Of a stretch of DNA of 64,000 nucleotides, positions 45,190 through 56,529 are shown piece after piece (positions within the stretch are counted from its first letter, which is position 1; each line of letters opens with the position of its first letter). A model generated the notes under the pieces. It was given only the letters and a program-made list of their open reading frames with translations. It had not been told where the DNA came from and did not search any database. The DNA comes from Triatoma infestans (taxonomy: Eukaryota; Arthropoda; Insecta; Hemiptera; Reduviidae), in NCBI GenBank assembly GCA_011037195.1, contig JAAEAF010000100.1, forward strand, positions 1 to 64,000, given 5' to 3'. Both the position numbers and the translations under genes were made by a program.

Positions 45190-46429
45190 ATGAAGCTGGG
45201 TATCATGGGAAATATTTCTTATGCTTTCTAGCTCTGCAGACCCGACCACAACAATTCATAGTAATTATTAAACTAATTAATGATTTTTTTAAATTTTTTT
45301 TCTTAGAAAAGGAAGTCTTACGATTGTGTAACACAGATTTTTTTTTTTTTGGAATTCATGGAATCTTCCAAAACATGTATTACAGGTGAACACTTAATTT
45401 CGAAAATTTGGCACGACTGCAAAAAAAAGTCTTTCAAATATAACCATTCTGTTAGATAACAGTTTTTAATAATAATAAAAACATACTTTGCAATATGCCG
45501 ACTTAAAACAAACAAGAGCACAGATATATATATAGGTTCTATAAGAGCCTAAACTAGAAACATTTCCTCACTTTATTAAGATTCTTTAATAGGAAACTGT
45601 GGCAACAATGAAATTAGCCGGAAATGTGTCTTCCTCTAACATTTATACTATCCACAATCTTCATATACGATATATATACACACACCACCTGTGCTTCATG
45701 GCTAGGTGTCTTGGGTTATCGTTGCGCTCTCTTGAGGCGACCGCCTGCACACATATATGAGTTTTCCGCCTTTACAAAACTTAATAACCATATTGGTTAA
45801 TTTTGCTAAAATGAAAACAGATTTAATATTACATCTTCTCTAATTCTAATAAAAACATTTGCTTGGGTGGTGGTGGTGGGGGTAACGTCTTATATAGAAT
45901 TCTATAAGTGAATAATTTCATATAAAAGAAATTTTCATAAATTTAAATAAAACTGTTTCATTACGCCTACAGTCTGATGTTCAGCTTAAGACTTTTCTAT
46001 ATGTTACAGCTGCACAGGGACGATCATGGCGGAAACGTAAACAAACATGCCAAGACGTTTATTATATGAAAGATTTGAAATGTAACTTTTGACTTTTTTT
46101 TTTGTTTTACTTACTGCAAACACGGATAACTTTGGGTCAATGATTCGTTATTCGCCCAAATTGCAATAGGCTTTTTCACTGTAATGTCGACTTGAATTCC
46201 AAAGCAACACTGGCAAGAAACAGGGTGCATAAAACAAAAACAAAGAAGAGCGAGACCTGCTTTCTCCGCCACCTTGCACATAAAGTAGCGGCTGAAAGTA
46301 GTGGGCGGAGCTTAAATTTTCCCTTCCATGTAGGTGATTGACTGGCAGGTGACATCGTCTAAGTCTCCCTTCCCATTGCTTTTCTATCAGTTGCAGGTAT
46401 TTAACTTTCTACTCACTTTTACTGCTGTT
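45190..46429. other. No recognised gene
   Basis: Contains A/T-rich runs, a GTGGTGGTGGTG tract near 45869-45881 and a more balanced stretch at 46200-46400. No family recognised. Confidence 0.35.
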
Positions 46430-46744
46430 GGTAAGAGAAATTATTCGACCCATAATACACATTTTGAGATAAGTTTTAAGAAAATCGATTAACTAGAAGT
46501 GCAATTGAGTTTTTTTTCCATTTTCTCGAAAATGATTAAAATGATTTCCTTTTAACTTGAAATGCTTACTGCACAGATAAAAACTTATCAATTTCATTTG
46601 TAACATTTTAAGAAAAAAAAAAAAACTGATTTTATTCTGCCTAACTGAAAAAGAAACTGACCGTAATTCTGCGCAATTTGTGACGTTAAGTTTCAAATGT
46701 TACATAGGATTGGTTCAAATTATTGGCACTCTCTTCTGGACTAC
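46430..46744 (-). repeat. HINE-like repeat, minus orientation, split by a non-LTR fragment
   Basis: AAGAAAATCGATTAACTAGAAGTGC, ATTTCCTTTTAACTTG and CTGCACAGATAAAAAC form the minus-orientation unit. The 5' terminus lies beyond the insertion at about 47325-47365. Confidence 0.6.
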
Positions 46745-47325
46745 AATGTAGAATAGAATAGTGAATGGGGAGTGGTCCAACCGGCCCACAAACATCGCGA
46801 CTCTAATGGATCTATTGTGAGGTCCTCCATTTAACGTAAATTAATCGCTGACAGATATATATACAAGTCGAGCGTCATAAGTAGGACCCAGAACAGCCGG
46901 GAGGCACCACAATACAGCCGTTGCCTGGGGTTGATTCTAGGAATCTCAGGCTTTCGTAATCGCAGAGAACATCTCCTGCTCAGTCAAGCAAAATTGACGA
47001 GGCTCAAGTAGGCTCGCTGTTATACTTCCTAAGCCTACAGTGTGCCCGGTCAACATACCCACCATAATCCTTAAGGCCACTCGGCACTGGTTGAGCAGGT
47101 TTGCCGTAGGATTCTGTGAGGGTCCCTTAATGAACTCTTTCGCCTGCCTTTGGCCAGTGGTGTTTCTCTCCTAAGTCTAGGACATAAAGGAAACCTCGCA
47201 GCAAGGTTCCGGACCAATAAAGGTGTATTTGAATCTTCTCGGGCCAATACGTCCGCTTTTTCATTGCCCCCCTCCCTCATCTGCATTCCCTGTCACCCAG
47301 GATAGATGGCCGACAATCTAAATGA
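46745..47325 (-). pseudogene. Non-LTR ORF2 3' fragment, minus strand
   Basis: The minus frame 47286-47071 reads EGGNEKADVLAREDSNTP, the GNEKADxLAR end of the RNase H domain. Downstream words decay. The 3' region on the minus strand contains TCACAATAGATCCATTAGAG, the family signature seen at 9787, and ends near TGGACCACTCC. It lies within a minus-orientation HINE-like copy. Confidence 0.6.
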
Positions 47326-47365
47326 AAGTCCTATGAGTGTTATATACCAGAATTTTTTTTTATAC
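47326..47365 (-). repeat. HINE-like 5' terminus, minus orientation
   Basis: GAAAGTCCTATGAG then TGTTATATACCAGAATTTTT is a decayed reverse complement of the terminus and closes the copy begun at 46430. Confidence 0.5.
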
Positions 47366-48165
47366 TTAGCGGGTGCAAAATAGACTTCCGGTATAAAAGA
47401 AAAGAAAATTACAATTTATTTAATGAAAATAAAATCTAATAAAGATTGTAACACGATTTGTTGCTGTTAGATGGTATTTCTTTTTCTATTTTATGTGAGT
47501 ATATTTATCATAAACAGCCTTGAGTTCGTAGTAAGAAGACAGACAAATGAGTTACATCAAATTCTACCCAAGAGAATCCCCTACTCACATATTTCCGCCA
47601 AAAAAAAGGTGAGTGCCGAAGTCTAAGTTGAGATGAGCAAGGCCAGTTTATGTTTACAATAAAAGATGTTGAACTTTGCCGTCCGACCCTCCTCATACTT
47701 CTCCCTCTCTCGCACACTCTCTCTTATATACAGAAGTATGACACTCGTGCCACTAGTATGTGTGTGGGTATATGTGAGAGTCTCTGACATATGGCTGTTT
47801 TCTAAGAAAACTGCCCACCTTTTCTAACGTTTTCCCCCCCTTTTTCCCACCCAGTGGGTAAAAAAAGAACGCTCAACATCCCCAGACATCTCTTGAAGGT
47901 GTAGTCCGTTATCAAACATTCATGTACATTTCTTCTTGCTATCCTTATTTTGGCGTATCACCCTGGCCCAATGGAAGTTCGACGCCTCTCTCCCCTACAT
48001 CCTCCCCACTATTCTCTTCATCATACCTCCCTCCCTCTGTCTCTTTCTCCCTTATCTTTCTTTTTCATTGAACATTTACTGAAAAAAAAAAGTTTTTCCA
48101 AGAAGAAATTTTTTCCCAACCAGATAGAAACGTTATTCCTGAGTTCTTGTTACTAAAATTGTATA
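47366..48165. other. No recognised gene
   Basis: Includes pyrimidine-rich stretches (CTCCCTCTCTCGC, about 47701; CCCTCCCTCTGTCTC, about 48030). Frames here are low-complexity. Some of it may be LTR sequence but no ends can be set. Confidence 0.35.
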
Positions 48166-48248
48166 ATTCGGTGTGAAATTCAAACACGCGTTTTCGAACA
48201 AATTCGTCCATCTTTACGAAATATTTTAGTTTTCCTCGTTATTTTAAT
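48166..48248 (+). repeat. HINE-like 5' terminus, decayed, plus orientation
   Basis: TTCGGTGTGAAATTCAAACAC is a weak plus-orientation start that is followed at 48249 by a minus-orientation copy. Confidence 0.35.
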
Positions 48249-48636
48249 GACTTTCTCTTACTGCTGGTAGGAAAGAGAAAGTATTGTGATCGTGCCAAAT
48301 ATTCGATACGAGTTTTCATCGGAAATACAACGTTTTGTGGTCCCCAGAGTCCACAAAAGATTGATCTTAGAAATTGATATATGAACAATAAGGGATTGGT
48401 CAAAACTCGGTCAACGCAAATTACTACTTTAATGAAGAGATCTTATTTTTTTAGTTCATTTTTTCTGCATTTTCTCAAAAACGGCTCCAATGATTTTCTT
48501 TAGTTTTCCATGACTTTTTGAAAAACAGCGATTTTCTTTAAACTTCACATACTAATTGCATGCGCACATAGCGACCCAACACTTTTATTGGCTAAATTAT
48601 TCTCAGGAACATTGAATTCGAAGTAAGCTGAAGGTG
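48249..48636 (-). repeat. HINE-like repeat, minus orientation, cut by an LTR fragment
   Basis: ACTTTCTCTTACTGCTGG, GAGAAAGTATTGTGATCGTG, TTTTCATCGGAAATAC and CTCAAAAACGGCTCCAATG represent the 3' module and part of a unit. It breaks off near TTGAATTCGAAG. Confidence 0.7.
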
Positions 48637-49015
48637 AAACGCTGCCACCAATATTATGGGTATGAGAAGGAGAGAATTGAGTTTTAAAGATGAATAAACT
48701 GGTAGTAATGCTGAACACTATATAATGAAAAAGTAACACAAACTTTACACCTATACAGAAATTAGGTAGTGCGAGATTTAGAGTGAGTGAAGAGAAGGGT
48801 AGTAATTGGTTGTTGACTCATTGTTAACTGTTGTAAAACTGTTGTAAGACTGATATATATATTGTTCTAAAGACCGTCTTTCTGTAGGGCTAGCTGGGCT
48901 GCATATATACGGAGTGTCTGTCCCACTCTAGTCTGGCCTAAGTAGCGAGTGAGATTCTCAATTTTGTGTTTCTCTCTCTTTTTTGGATCCCACTCTTCGG
49001 ATCCTGTTACAATAA
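48637..49015 (-). mobile_element. LTR fragment with primer-binding site, Ty3-related, minus strand
   Basis: AACGCTGCCACCAATATTATGGG matches the primer-binding site and LTR junction of the 33.6-39.8 kb element. The LTR body that follows (GAGAAGGAGAG, GATGAATAAACTGG, CTCTAGTCTGGCC, CTCTTCGGATCCTG) resembles instead the LTR at 55408-55755. It is a 5' LTR with a few bases of leader, so truncation removed the rest. No coding sequence remains. Confidence 0.6.
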
Positions 49016-50028
49016 TGCAGTTTTTAATATAAAATTCGATTCTACCAACTATATAATGCAAAGAAAATGTCAAAATTTCAGATAAAATGTAGTCTTTATC
49101 AATTTCAAGCGGCATCCTTCCGGTCAGGATTAGTTTTATGAGAAACGGACAACAAGAACACAATAAGCATAGGTACACATCCAAAGAACGAGGGGTTCGA
49201 GTAACCAGAACTAGGAAGAATATGATGACGAGTGTTCATGGGTAGAAGGTAAAAAAAAGTTGGAGGGTGGATAAGGGGGACTTTCGCCCTAACTGGTGTT
49301 GCCATTACTACTGGGGATGTCCGTAAAACATAAATCTAGGAAACTTTTAATAAAAACACACACAGAGTCCTTTGATTAACGTAGTAGTCCTGGGGAAATG
49401 GTTGAATATTCATATTGTCATCTTTCTCATTCATGTGCTCCTCCTAGCTATCTCTGTTTTCCCGCTCTTTCTCTTCCCAAGAGGGGGTTCATAGTTTGTA
49501 TATATGTACAGCATCCCTTGGTCATATAATTACTGTATATTAATAATAAAAGGGATAGGGTCCCTGTACTAGCGCATACACTGCCAGCAATGAGATAGGG
49601 TTATGGCTGATATGGTATTGTTTTAGGGTGTATGGCTTGGCAGTCGTCGTCTTCACCATGATAACAGTTTGGACTTGGTGATGGTGGTGGCGAAGTGGGA
49701 GAAATTAACAGACTTCTACAATTTTAGAATTCCTTCATCATCGCACCAAACATTTCATGGCAAGATTTACAATCAAGTGGCCATCCTTGACAGGAGGAAT
49801 GATAATACGAGATTACAGTAGTTTAACACTTTAAACCCATATAACAATTAACTTTCAGGAAACTAGGTTTTGTCTGTCTGTTTGTTCGGATGGCAATCAT
49901 GTCTGACTCTATTCTAAACCGTTTAACGAAAATAATCGTAATAATATAAATATTTGTTTAAAACATAGGCTATACTTTATTTCACTGGCAAAATCACCCG
50001 ATTACAATATAAGAGAACCCTCTAAATA
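49016..50028. other. No recognised gene
   Basis: Short frames at 48867-49305 minus overlap the LTR edge and have no known family. GGTGATGGTGGTGGCG at about 49678 is a small GTG-rich tract. Confidence 0.35.
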
Positions 50029-50585
50029 TTAGGAGGACCGGAAAGTGTTTCTGCGCTTGTCAATATTCGTTTGTATTTATCAGCTCATTATCGTGCGTCT
50101 TCACTGTGTCGTGCCAAAGACATTTTAAGGTAAGAGTGACTTGCTTACTCATAAATAATTAAATCTTACACTTTTTTTTGCAATTTATGGTGAAATGGCT
50201 ATCCAAATATCAAAAGAGATACATATTCGGCATTGTATTCTTTTTGAGTTTCACAAGGCTGTATCGCAACAGTTGCTACCACAAACATTTGCAATGTTTA
50301 TCTAAGTGCATTAGAGTTCGTAAATGCCAGAGGCCGTTATCTAAGTTCAAATCCGGTAATTTTGATCTTTTCGAATCGTATCGATCAGGAAGACCAAAAA
50401 CTTTAGACAATGACATGTTAAGGGAGGAAGTGGAAGCAAATCCACAGTGTCAAACACTATTAACCAACCTTGGTCGACTATCCAAAAACATTTGCAGCAG
50501 ATTGGTAAAGTAAGCAGAGCAGGTGTTTGGGTCCCCACATAATCTGTCCGAAGAAAACAAAGCTTACCCACATGCAACTTATTGC
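50029..50585 (+). pseudogene. mariner transposase N-terminal fragment with left terminal repeat
   Basis: The left end TATTAGGAGGACCGGAAAG at a TA dinucleotide resembles a mariner terminal repeat. From about 50205 the frames read QISKEIHIRHCILFEFHK (first helix-turn-helix), KFKSGNFDLFESYRSGRPK (linker with the GRPK basic patch), then VSRAGVWVPHNLSEENK after shifts. These are the blocks of the mariner DNA-binding domain in order. The catalytic DDD domain and right end are absent. HINE-like sequence follows immediately at 50610. Confidence 0.75.
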
Positions 50586-50609
50586 TTCAGCGGCACAATA
50601 ACGTTTTTC

Positions 50610-50885
50610 TCTTAAATGCTATCATAGTTGATTATACAATTCTACCATCCAAACAAAAATAATTAGAAATAAATAGATGGCCAAAATTCGGATTTTCAAG
50701 AAAATTAATAAAGCCGGAAGTGCTTTTTTATTGAACAGTTTTTTTCAGTATTCGACGAACACCGATGAATTTTATTAAATTTAGTACACTAACTATAAAA
50801 TTTGTCAATTACAATTTTGAAACTGAAGTAAGAGAAAATTGCGTCAGGCATCACACCAGTTTTTTTTATAGATAATTGTATTAAC
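50610..50885 (-). repeat. HINE-like repeat, minus orientation, 5' part
   Basis: CTATCATAGTTGATTATAC, CATCCAAACAAAAATAATTAG, the core AAGCCGGAAGTGC (50711) and TCAATTACAATTTTGAAACTG are followed by AAGTAAGAGAAAATTGCG and ATCACACCAG. A second decayed terminus (GGAGTAAGAGCAAGTTGTG) lies at about 50891-50920. Confidence 0.7.
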
Positions 50886-50989
50886 AGGAGTAAGAGCAAG
50901 TTGTGTGTACATTTCATACGAGAGTATTTTTTTCTTTTAACTAGAAACAGAATTTGTCGTTCAAGATAATATATTTCTCAACTGTTCAT

Positions 50990-51430
50990 AATTTACATCT
51001 TCTCTCAGAAAGAGGGTCTGGCCCCAAATACCCATGCTCATCCTTATCCTAAAGGACCTATTGTGACTGTCCTAGTTAACTAATGGTTCACAGCAAATCT
51101 AGTCCTCATAAGCAGACCCCAAATCTACTCAGAGCTCTTTATTATAACGCATCGCAAACTGAATCTCCCTCTAACCTTACAAGTTCCCTTGCCTTTGGCA
51201 CTGTATTCAATTCTTTTCCAACCTTAATTCCAGCCTCAAACACTGATGTATAGCGATCTAGTGCGACGTCAATCCTATCATTTTATCCATTCAGTAAGTA
51301 GGAAAATCACTGGATGCTAGTTTTTCATCTCCAGGAGTTTCGAATCATAAGAGAGGAGAAAACCTGAGCCGACTTATTATGCCGACCGGATGTCACATTC
51401 CAGTCTTATTAGCTTTATACTAATAAATTT
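50990..51430 (-). repeat. Possible non-LTR 3' end, minus strand
   Basis: The minus strand carries GTCACAATAGGTCCTTTAGG at about 51051-51070, like the 3' signature of the R1/I-type fragments. Upstream frames show no clear motif. Only the 3' signature supports the call. Confidence 0.25.
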
Positions 51431-52499
51431 GGTCTGAACATTACGGCCTCATTTCACATCAGTAGATCCTTTGTGGGACGCAGTGATAAGATCTAGAAGC
51501 CAAATTCTGAACTATTTCAGCAATCTGATCTAATAACGAATACAAAACTTTATTTTCTCTGTAAAGTATCGTTAGGTTTACCCGAAACGGAGAAATTGCA
51601 AAAAACACAGCGCTAATGATCCCTTTGTTGAGATTATATAAGAAGACCGTACGAAAAGTTAATTTAATCTTTTGATTCACAAAAATTAATTGATGCCTTC
51701 CAAAGTTTGTGAATCATTTATTCATTTTTTTCAATTTTTTTTCTATTCATGAATTATTCAAAAACAACAATAAAAAACGTGTGTCTTGATCGTAAATAAT
51801 TTTACATAAATAAAAAACTGCTAATGTAATAAATAAATAACTAAAAATCCATAAATAATAATAGATAATTATCTTGAATGGTTAATGAGGTAGAAAATTC
51901 CAGTCATTAATATCATTCTAATATTTAACTTTGCGAAGTTTTATGAATAATTAGACTTAGTAGAAGAAGATGATTTTAGTTAAAAACATTCAATCTATTT
52001 GACCCAGAATATAGGTATTGTAATCCATTTTAGTTCTAAGGAAATGTTTTTTAGATTAATGACTCGGTAAACAGACAGATTAATTACCCTCCCCGCTTTC
52101 CAAGGTTTGCTGCGCTAATAAATAACCATTTAATTGCAATAAACAAAGAATAATGGTTAGCAGGTTTGGAGAGTTTGTGTGTGTGTGTGTGTTTTATTAA
52201 AATAATTCTATTAATAACAATAATTGCAATTGTTAAAATATTAATAATTTGGTAATTTTTTTGTTTTGTTTATATGAAAATGAAAAACTACAAGGGATTA
52301 AAGTTCCTGTAACAAGTAAACAAGCTGGCTCTAATTTAGTCGCGAGTGGAGTTGTCATCAACGTGGTGTTAATCGCACGGCAGGCACCAATCTTAGACGT
52401 CGAATAAACTGTGTTTGCGTCATTAATGAATGGTTTTGTTAGAGACATAGTATAGTAGCGTTGTGAAAAGAAATGGTTTTAAACATTTATAAGAATTGT
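51431..52499. other. No recognised gene
   Basis: AT-rich; a (TG)n tract at about 52175-52192. Nothing assignable. Confidence 0.35.
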
Positions 52500-52562
52500 A
52501 AGTGTGAAGAGAATTTGTCATTTCGCATTAGGAGAAAGTCGTGTGAGTGTTTCACACCAGAT
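52500..52562 (-). repeat. HINE-like 5' terminus, minus orientation
   Basis: GTGTGAAGAGAATTTGTCATTT, GGAGAAAGTCGTGTG and AGTGTTTCACACCAGA form a well-kept terminus. The body to its left is missing or too decayed to trace. Confidence 0.75.
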
Positions 52563-53100
52563 TTTTACTTCAATAAATGGAAGTATTGGCGATCATATCA
52601 AATTTTCGACATCATGTTTTAGACTGTAAGGAGTGAACGCAAAAGATGTTAGAATTTTATTTACTATAAGATTTATTTCTAGTCCTTCTAGTAACGTTTC
52701 TTTAGTTCTTGTCGTTTGAGTCTTTGTATGCGGGTTCCATGTTAGACTTTTGCCAACATAAAGTCTGAGATATCGTACTGTAATGTAGGAAATCATAATA
52801 ATGAAATGAAATCTTTAGATAAACCAGAGAGTAAGCAATAGGTCTAAAACTGAAGTAATATTCTGGCATTTCTGTAAATTCATTTTTATTTTTCATTTGT
52901 GAAAATAAAACTTGTTTCAAAGAATTTACGTCATCAAAGTTAGTGAAGGTCGTGGAATGAGGGTAATAATAATTAATAGAAAATAATAATAATAATAATA
53001 TAAAATTTAATTTTTATGAATGAATTAATTTAATGAAAGGGTGATTGTATTAAGGATATATTTGAATAAAGAATATGGAAAATGAACGACAGTTGAAAAA
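52563..53100. other. No recognised gene; weak repeat edge
   Basis: The first 60 bp (GGAAGTATTGGCGATCATATC, then TTTTCGACATCATG) look like a minus-orientation HINE-like 3' module. The rest is AT-rich with an AAT tract at about 52983-53000. Confidence 0.35.
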
Positions 53101-53159
53101 CATCTTTTTCTAATATGAATGTATTTATGTGTGTGTATGTGTATTTTTTGTTCGTTATT

Positions 53160-53392
53160 TTATTTTATTTTTAATTTAAGGCGCGTTAACATCTATGGTC
53201 ATTGGCGCCCGGAGCCTTCTCAGTGCACTGCCGGTCCCCGGTGTTCACAGACAACACTATCCATCATCACCGGACGTGGTGGAGCTGAGAGGCTCCTAGG
53301 AAGGAAAAAATTTAAGGACAGCACAGCTGGAGTCGAACCCGAGCCCTCCGCATGGGAGTCCAATACGCTAACCACTTAGCTATTCCTTTCCC
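53160..53392 (-). mobile_element. tRNA-derived SINE, minus orientation, best head
   Basis: On the minus strand the head contains TAGCTAAGTGGTTAGCG (A box) and GCTCGGGTTCGACTCC (B box), close to a tRNA-type pol III promoter. The body has CTTCCTAGGAGCC, GAGAAGGCTCCGGGCGCC and AATGACCATAGATG. The end is CGCGCCTTAAATTAAAAAT. GTGTATGT-like words flank both ends. The insertion lies in the TG-rich slot of a HINE-like copy. Confidence 0.85.
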
Positions 53393-54526
53393 TATATGTA
53401 CGTGTATGTTTGGTAAAAAAAAAAAAAAAAAAATCGCATTATTATGCTCGAACTTGATATTCCGTTTAGATATATCATCACCGCAAAAGGAACCGGCAGT
53501 TCCGGTAAAAAAAAAAATCCATCTTCATTACTGCGACTTTACTTTACATTTTTTTGCCGATAAAAATTGATATCAACGAGAATTCTGCGGGTATCTGTAA
53601 CGTTTTACTTTCAAGTAGTTTTTTTGGGAGGGGGTTGATCGAGTTGTTGTTCTAATTTGAAAAATTTCAAATTTAAAGAAATTTTTGTCAAATTTATAAT
53701 TGTATTAACAACCATAAAAAAGAAAACGTATTTTTACAATCTTTAACTGCTGTTAGAGGAAGTATTGCGAGCGTGCCAGATTTTCGAAATTGAATTTTTT
53801 CTGAATCCAAAAAAGTGGTTTTTAGAAAATGGTCTGTATGTTTGTGTATGTGAAAAGAATATCCCAAAATCGAAAAGTCGCAGGGCGCTCAAACTTGGTA
53901 TTTTGTTTAGGTACTACCACCGATACGGTGATGATATACCTGATGCAGACAAGAAGATTCGGGCAAAATCCATCACCCGGAAGTGCCACATTAATGAAGG
54001 TTTTTTTTTTTCAGTTTTTGTGATTTTTTCCAAATTGACTCCAAAGAGTTTCTTTAAACTTGGTATAAGAACAACACATACAAAGAACTACAAAATTCAT
54101 TTGAAACTTTTCTTCGAGAAAATTTATTTAAGGGGACTTTTGGGGGAGGGGTGGGATTGCAGTTTCTTCTTCTAAAGTGTTATTTCAGTTATTACATAAT
54201 TCTATGATCTAAATAATATTAATTAAAATCAAATACGTTGTCGAAATCCCGAGTTTGAAGAAAATCAGATGACCGGAAATACGCTTTACCGAAAGTAGTT
54301 TTCCGTTTTCTGCTGTTTTCTCGAAAATGGTTGTAACTAGCTTTCGGAAAATCGGTTTACCGGAAGTGCGACTTTACTGAATAGGTTTTTTCAGCTTTTA
54401 TGTGATTTTCTCCATAAAAATGCTGACGGTTTTAAACCGTATTAATACGGTTAATAAGACTTGTAAGTGTGAAGAAAATTTGACATTTTGCAGCAAGAGA
54501 AAGGTGGGTGTGGGTTTCAAACCAGA
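53393..54526 (-). mobile_element. HINE-like repeats in tandem, minus orientation
   Basis: Two 3' modules follow each other. The first is at 53430-53560 (CTCGAACTTGATATTCCG). The second starts at about 53740 (CTGCTGTTAGAGGAAGTATTGCGAGCGTG). Cores lie at about 53978, 54272 and 54356. A palindromic block AACCGTATTAATACGGTT is at 54435-54452. The 5' end is GAGAAAGGTGGGTGTG then TTTCAAACCAGA. Confidence 0.75.
54435..54452. repeat. 18-bp perfect palindrome AACCGTATTAATACGGTT
   Basis: A perfect palindrome within a minus-orientation HINE-like copy. The same 18 bases occur at 60772-60789 in a plus-orientation copy, while the copy at 8530 has a shorter AAAACCGTCG instead. Confidence 0.95.
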
Positions 54527-54529
54527 TTT

Positions 54530-54670
54530 TTACTTCTACAAAAGGAAGTATTGCGAACGGGTCAAATTTTTGATATCAAATTTTCACCGGAAGCACAAGT
54601 TTCGAGGACTCTGAACCTGAAAGAGTGTTATTTTTTTGACAATGGTCTGTGTTTATGTATGTACGTATGT
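54530..54670 (-). repeat. HINE-like 3' module, minus orientation, split by a SINE
   Basis: GGAAGTATTGCGAACGGG, GATATCAAATTTTCACCGG and AATGGTCTGTGTTTATG lead into the microsatellite slot, where the SINE sits. The module resumes at 54893. Confidence 0.75.
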
Positions 54671-54888
54671 TTTTTTTTTAATTTAAGGCGCGTCAACATC
54701 TAAGGTCATTGGCGCCCAGAGCCTTCATAGTGCACTGCTAGCCTCCGGACAGTGTTCTCTCGTTACAGACAACGCTGCCCATCACCGGATAGTGAGCTAT
54801 AGAAGTTTCTAGGAAGAAAAGATCTAAGCACAGCTGGACTCGAACCCGAATCCTCTGCGTGGGAGTTCAGTGCGCTAATTCCTTCCCT
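54671..54888 (-). mobile_element. tRNA-derived SINE, minus orientation
   Basis: On the minus strand AATTAGCGCACTGAACTCC, GATTCGGGTTCGAGTCC (B box), CTTCTATAGCTCAC and GCTCTGGGCGCCAATGACC match the other copies. GTACGTATG at 54661-54669 and GTACGTGTG at 54893-54901 are a likely 9-bp target duplication with one mismatch. The site is the microsatellite slot of a HINE-like copy. Confidence 0.85.
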
Positions 54889-55407
54889 GAAGGTACGTGT
54901 GAACAGCACAGGCAAAAACGAAAAATCGCAAAAGTTCAAACTTATCTAATTCCTGAATTATTGAATATGTTGTAAACCAGTATCACAATGGGGGATTTGA
55001 CATGAAGCTAGATGTCAAAATTCCTCAACCGGAAGTACTACTTTACTGAATAGATTTTTCCTATTTTTTTTTCATTTTCTCGAAAACGGTTCCAACGATT
55101 TCCTTTAAACTTTGTATAGCAAGTACATATCTCGTATTCAGAGCTACTACTTTTATTTGAGACATTACACCGGGGAAAATCCATTTTTAAGGAGGAGGGT
55201 TTTTGGGCCAGAGGTGGGGGATTATGTTTTGCAATTCCTCTAAAAGTACTATTTGCTTTTATTATATGATTCCTTTATCTACATTAAATTGGAATTGGAA
55301 TATATTGCAAAAATTCCGAATTAGAAAAATATCTGGTGACCGGGAAGTTCAGCATTTTTACTGGATTTTTTTTTATTTATTCCAGGTTTCAGCGATTTGC
55401 TCTACAA
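54889..55407 (-). repeat. HINE-like repeat, minus orientation, after the SINE
   Basis: GTGAACAGCACAGGCAAAAACG, CCTCAACCGGAAGTAC (55024), CGGTTCCAACGATTTCC, a C-poor block and CCGGGAAGTTC complete one and a half units before the LTR insertion. Confidence 0.75.
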
Positions 55408-55755
55408 TAGGTTTGAGAAGGAAAGAAATTGAGTTAGATAGATAAATAAACTGGGTGTAAAGCTGAACACTGTGTAATAGGAATGTAGCACAAACTGCCT
55501 GGACTTTACACTAAAATCTATAAAATGGTAGTGAGAGGTAAAGAGAAAGGTTGACGACGCGTTGGGACTGCTGTATGAACTGTGCTGCAAGACTGTCGGA
55601 AACTCCATCATATGGCTTGACACAGCTGTATTTAAACAGTTTTTTTCACTCTAGTCTGGCCTAAACTAGAGAGTGATCATACCTCTCTCTCTCTATTTGT
55701 TTTGGATCCATCTCTTTCGGATCCTAGGATCACTCTCTTCGGATCCTATTATATT
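55408..55755 (-). mobile_element. Solo LTR, Ty3-related family, minus orientation
   Basis: TTTGAGAAGGAAAGAAATTGAG, GATAAATAAACTGG, AAGCTGAACACTG, CTCTAGTCTGGCC and GGATCCATCTCTTTCGGATCC parallel 48650-49015. There is no adjacent primer-binding site, and the HINE-like unit continues after it (CTCCATAAAAATATTGATAG), so it is a solo LTR. The GGATCC word is repeated three times in 60 bp near its right end. Confidence 0.65.
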
Positions 55756-56034
55756 CTCCATAAAAATATTGATAGAATTTGATAAGCTAACTTTAAATAA
55801 GTGGGGTTATCGCTTTTGTTTTGAAATTTTTTTTCCAAGAAAGTTCATTTAAGGTGGGTTTATTTTGAGAGGGGGGTAAGGTAGGAGGTTTCCTCAAAAA
55901 AAGTATTTTTATTAAATTCAGATTCTCCCATTGATATAAAATTAAAGACACGCAAACATTTAAGGAAAATAATAAGTTGGAAGGAAATTTTGCCAATTAA
56001 ATTCTGTAAACTGCAGTAAGAGAAAGTCGTGTGA
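55756..56034 (-). repeat. HINE-like repeat, minus orientation, 5' part
   Basis: CCAAGAAAGTTCATTTAAGG and a C-poor GGGGGG block are followed by GCAGTAAGAGAAAGTCGTGTG. The last bases (CACACCAGA on other copies) are replaced by unrelated sequence, so the terminus is truncated. Confidence 0.7.
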
Positions 56035-56473
56035 GTGTTTATTGAAAAGTAATGGAGGTTCATTTTGATTGGTTCGCTGTAGTGAATAATTTTGGTAGCC
56101 ATAGAAACTTTCAGTAACTTGTTTTGTTATAAACTAAATTTTAGTAATAGGTGTTAGGTTTTCATGTGAGGCAGTCAGTCGCTTTATATGTGGTATATAT
56201 ATAAATAGTGTTGTTGATGATGATGTTGGAAAGTAAGTCTCTCTCTCAAAGAGGATTATGGCTAACACATACTTACTGGAGCTAAGTCTTCGTCCAAACT
56301 CTCTCGCTGAATCGCCCCAAGTGTAAAGGATTTGTCCTCCAATTATGCTATACAACCAAGTATACTGGTATGTATGGTAGGGGGAAGGGGGTCATATATA
56401 TATATATATATAAAAGGGGCTGCATGTGCCAATGTGCGGATCTCTAGAGACCAGAAGTGCTCTCTATCACACA

Positions 56474-56529
<56 letters not shown>

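Noticed and set aside
53300..53392. tRNA gene suggested by A and B boxes
   Set aside because: The boxes belong to the head of a SINE with a conserved non-tRNA body; the acceptor and anticodon arms do not fold as a tRNA.
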